Positions 63,659 through 64,000 of a DNA stretch of 64,000 bases are shown piece after piece. Source of the stretch: Chryseobacterium gwangjuense (GTDB lineage Bacteria; Bacteroidota; Bacteroidia; Flavobacteriales; Weeksellaceae); assembly GCF_021311115.1 (NCBI RefSeq), contig NZ_JAJTNP010000006.1:62001-126000 (forward strand), given 5' to 3'. Each line of letters starts with the position of its first letter. Position 1 is the first letter of the stretch. The notes under the pieces are model-generated. The model searched no databases, had not been told where the DNA came from, and saw only the letters and a list, made by a program, of their open reading frames with translations. A program made the position numbers and the translations under genes.

Positions 63659-64000
63659 ATGAGCAAACCGATTACCGAGTTCATAGAAAAATACTACCTT
63701 CACTTTAATGCAGCTGCATTGGTGGATGCATCTAAAGGATATGTTGCCCACCTTAAAGAAGGAGGGAAAATGATGATTACTTTGGCAGGAGCGATGTCTA
63801 CTGCAGAGTTAGGAAAAATTCTTGCTGAGATGATCCGTCAGGATAAAGTAGATTTTATTTCTTGTACTGGGGCAAACCTTGAAGAAGATTTGATGAATCT
63901 TGTGGCACATTCTCATTATGAAAGAGTTCCTCATTACAGAGATTTGACTGCTCAGGATGAGTGGGATCTTTTGGAAAGAGGTTTAAACAGAGTGACGGAT
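63659..64000 (+). CDS. Deoxyhypusine-synthase-family protein (partial, runs off window)
   Basis: 114 residues are visible. MSKPITEFIEKYYLHFNAA is followed by LKEGGKMMITLAGAMSTAELGKIL, DFISCTGANLEEDLMNLVAH and the HYRDLTAQDEWDLLERGLNRV block. The LAGAMSTAELG and SCTGANLEED motifs are the NAD- and spermidine-site elements of deoxyhypusine synthase, which in eukaryotes and archaea modifies eIF5A/aIF5A. Bacteria lack that substrate, and bacterial homologues have been proposed to act in polyamine metabolism, for example as homospermidine-synthase-like enzymes. The catalytic Lys would lie past the window edge and cannot be checked. Confidence 0.85.
   Translation, partial: MSKPITEFIEKYYLHFNAAALVDASKGYVAHLKEGGKMMITLAGAMSTAELGKILAEMIRQDKVDFISCTGANLEEDLMNLVAHSHYERVPHYRDLTAQDEWDLLERGLNRVTD

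Overview
The window is a chromosomal segment of a Flavobacteriia bacterium, most like Chryseobacterium or a close Weeksellaceae relative. The evidence is an AT-rich genome, clear Bacteroidota promoters (TTG, about 20 nt, TAnnTTTG), SusC/SusD pairs, C-terminal T9SS sorting domains, a fused CcoN-CcoO cytochrome oxidase subunit, a lipoprotein TamA homologue (TamL) and an FMN riboswitch on a ribB gene. Nearly everything reads as ordinary chromosome. I see no transposase, integrase, phage gene, rRNA or CRISPR array.

0-13.8 kb: an operon of a secreted alpha/beta hydrolase, an ECF sigma factor and a probable anti-sigma or membrane partner (minus strand); a KgtP-type dicarboxylate symporter; a DUF3575 protein and a T9SS-secreted protein; ribB under an FMN riboswitch; an M48 peptidase; then small housekeeping or hypothetical genes (DUF2200, DUF1801, DinB, DUF2461, a kelch protein) and an Arr-type rifamycin ADP-ribosyltransferase.

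13.8-16.8 kb: the one clearly accessory stretch. It holds three consecutive long inverted repeats, a SymE-like toxin gene, a 110-nt rod-shaped structured RNA candidate, a perfect 28-bp palindrome between a minus-strand promoter and an XRE regulator gene, a multi-pass membrane protein, an Abi-alpha (DUF4393) protein and a 36-codon single-helix peptide ORF. I regard this as a toxin/defence-type block and the best place to look for something new.

16.8-33.7 kb: groES-groEL, a 700-residue protein of unknown function with an internal duplication, an M1 peptidase next to HupE/UreJ and DUF6702 genes, acpH, a secreted M12B-like metalloprotease, radA, a YceI protein, pyrG, yidC and rnhB.

33.7-46.1 kb: two tandem SusC-SusD pairs with near-identical promoter motifs and the same terminator core but no degradative enzymes, then argS and a lipoprotein with a duplicated DUF4822 domain.

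46.1-64 kb: a tamB-tamL-yihY operon for outer-membrane assembly; an intergenic region with a terminator-ended small RNA candidate; the cbb3 oxidase genes ccoNO-ccoP with a divergent XRE regulator; an ectonucleotide phosphodiesterase; an amino-acid permease; two tRNA-Gln(TTG) genes; a MenE-like ligase; the ribosome-rescue hydrolase ArfB; and the start of a deoxyhypusine-synthase-like gene that runs off the window. A recurring terminator family (stem core AAACCGYTCU/AGAGCGGUUU in the RNA) closes many minus-strand units.
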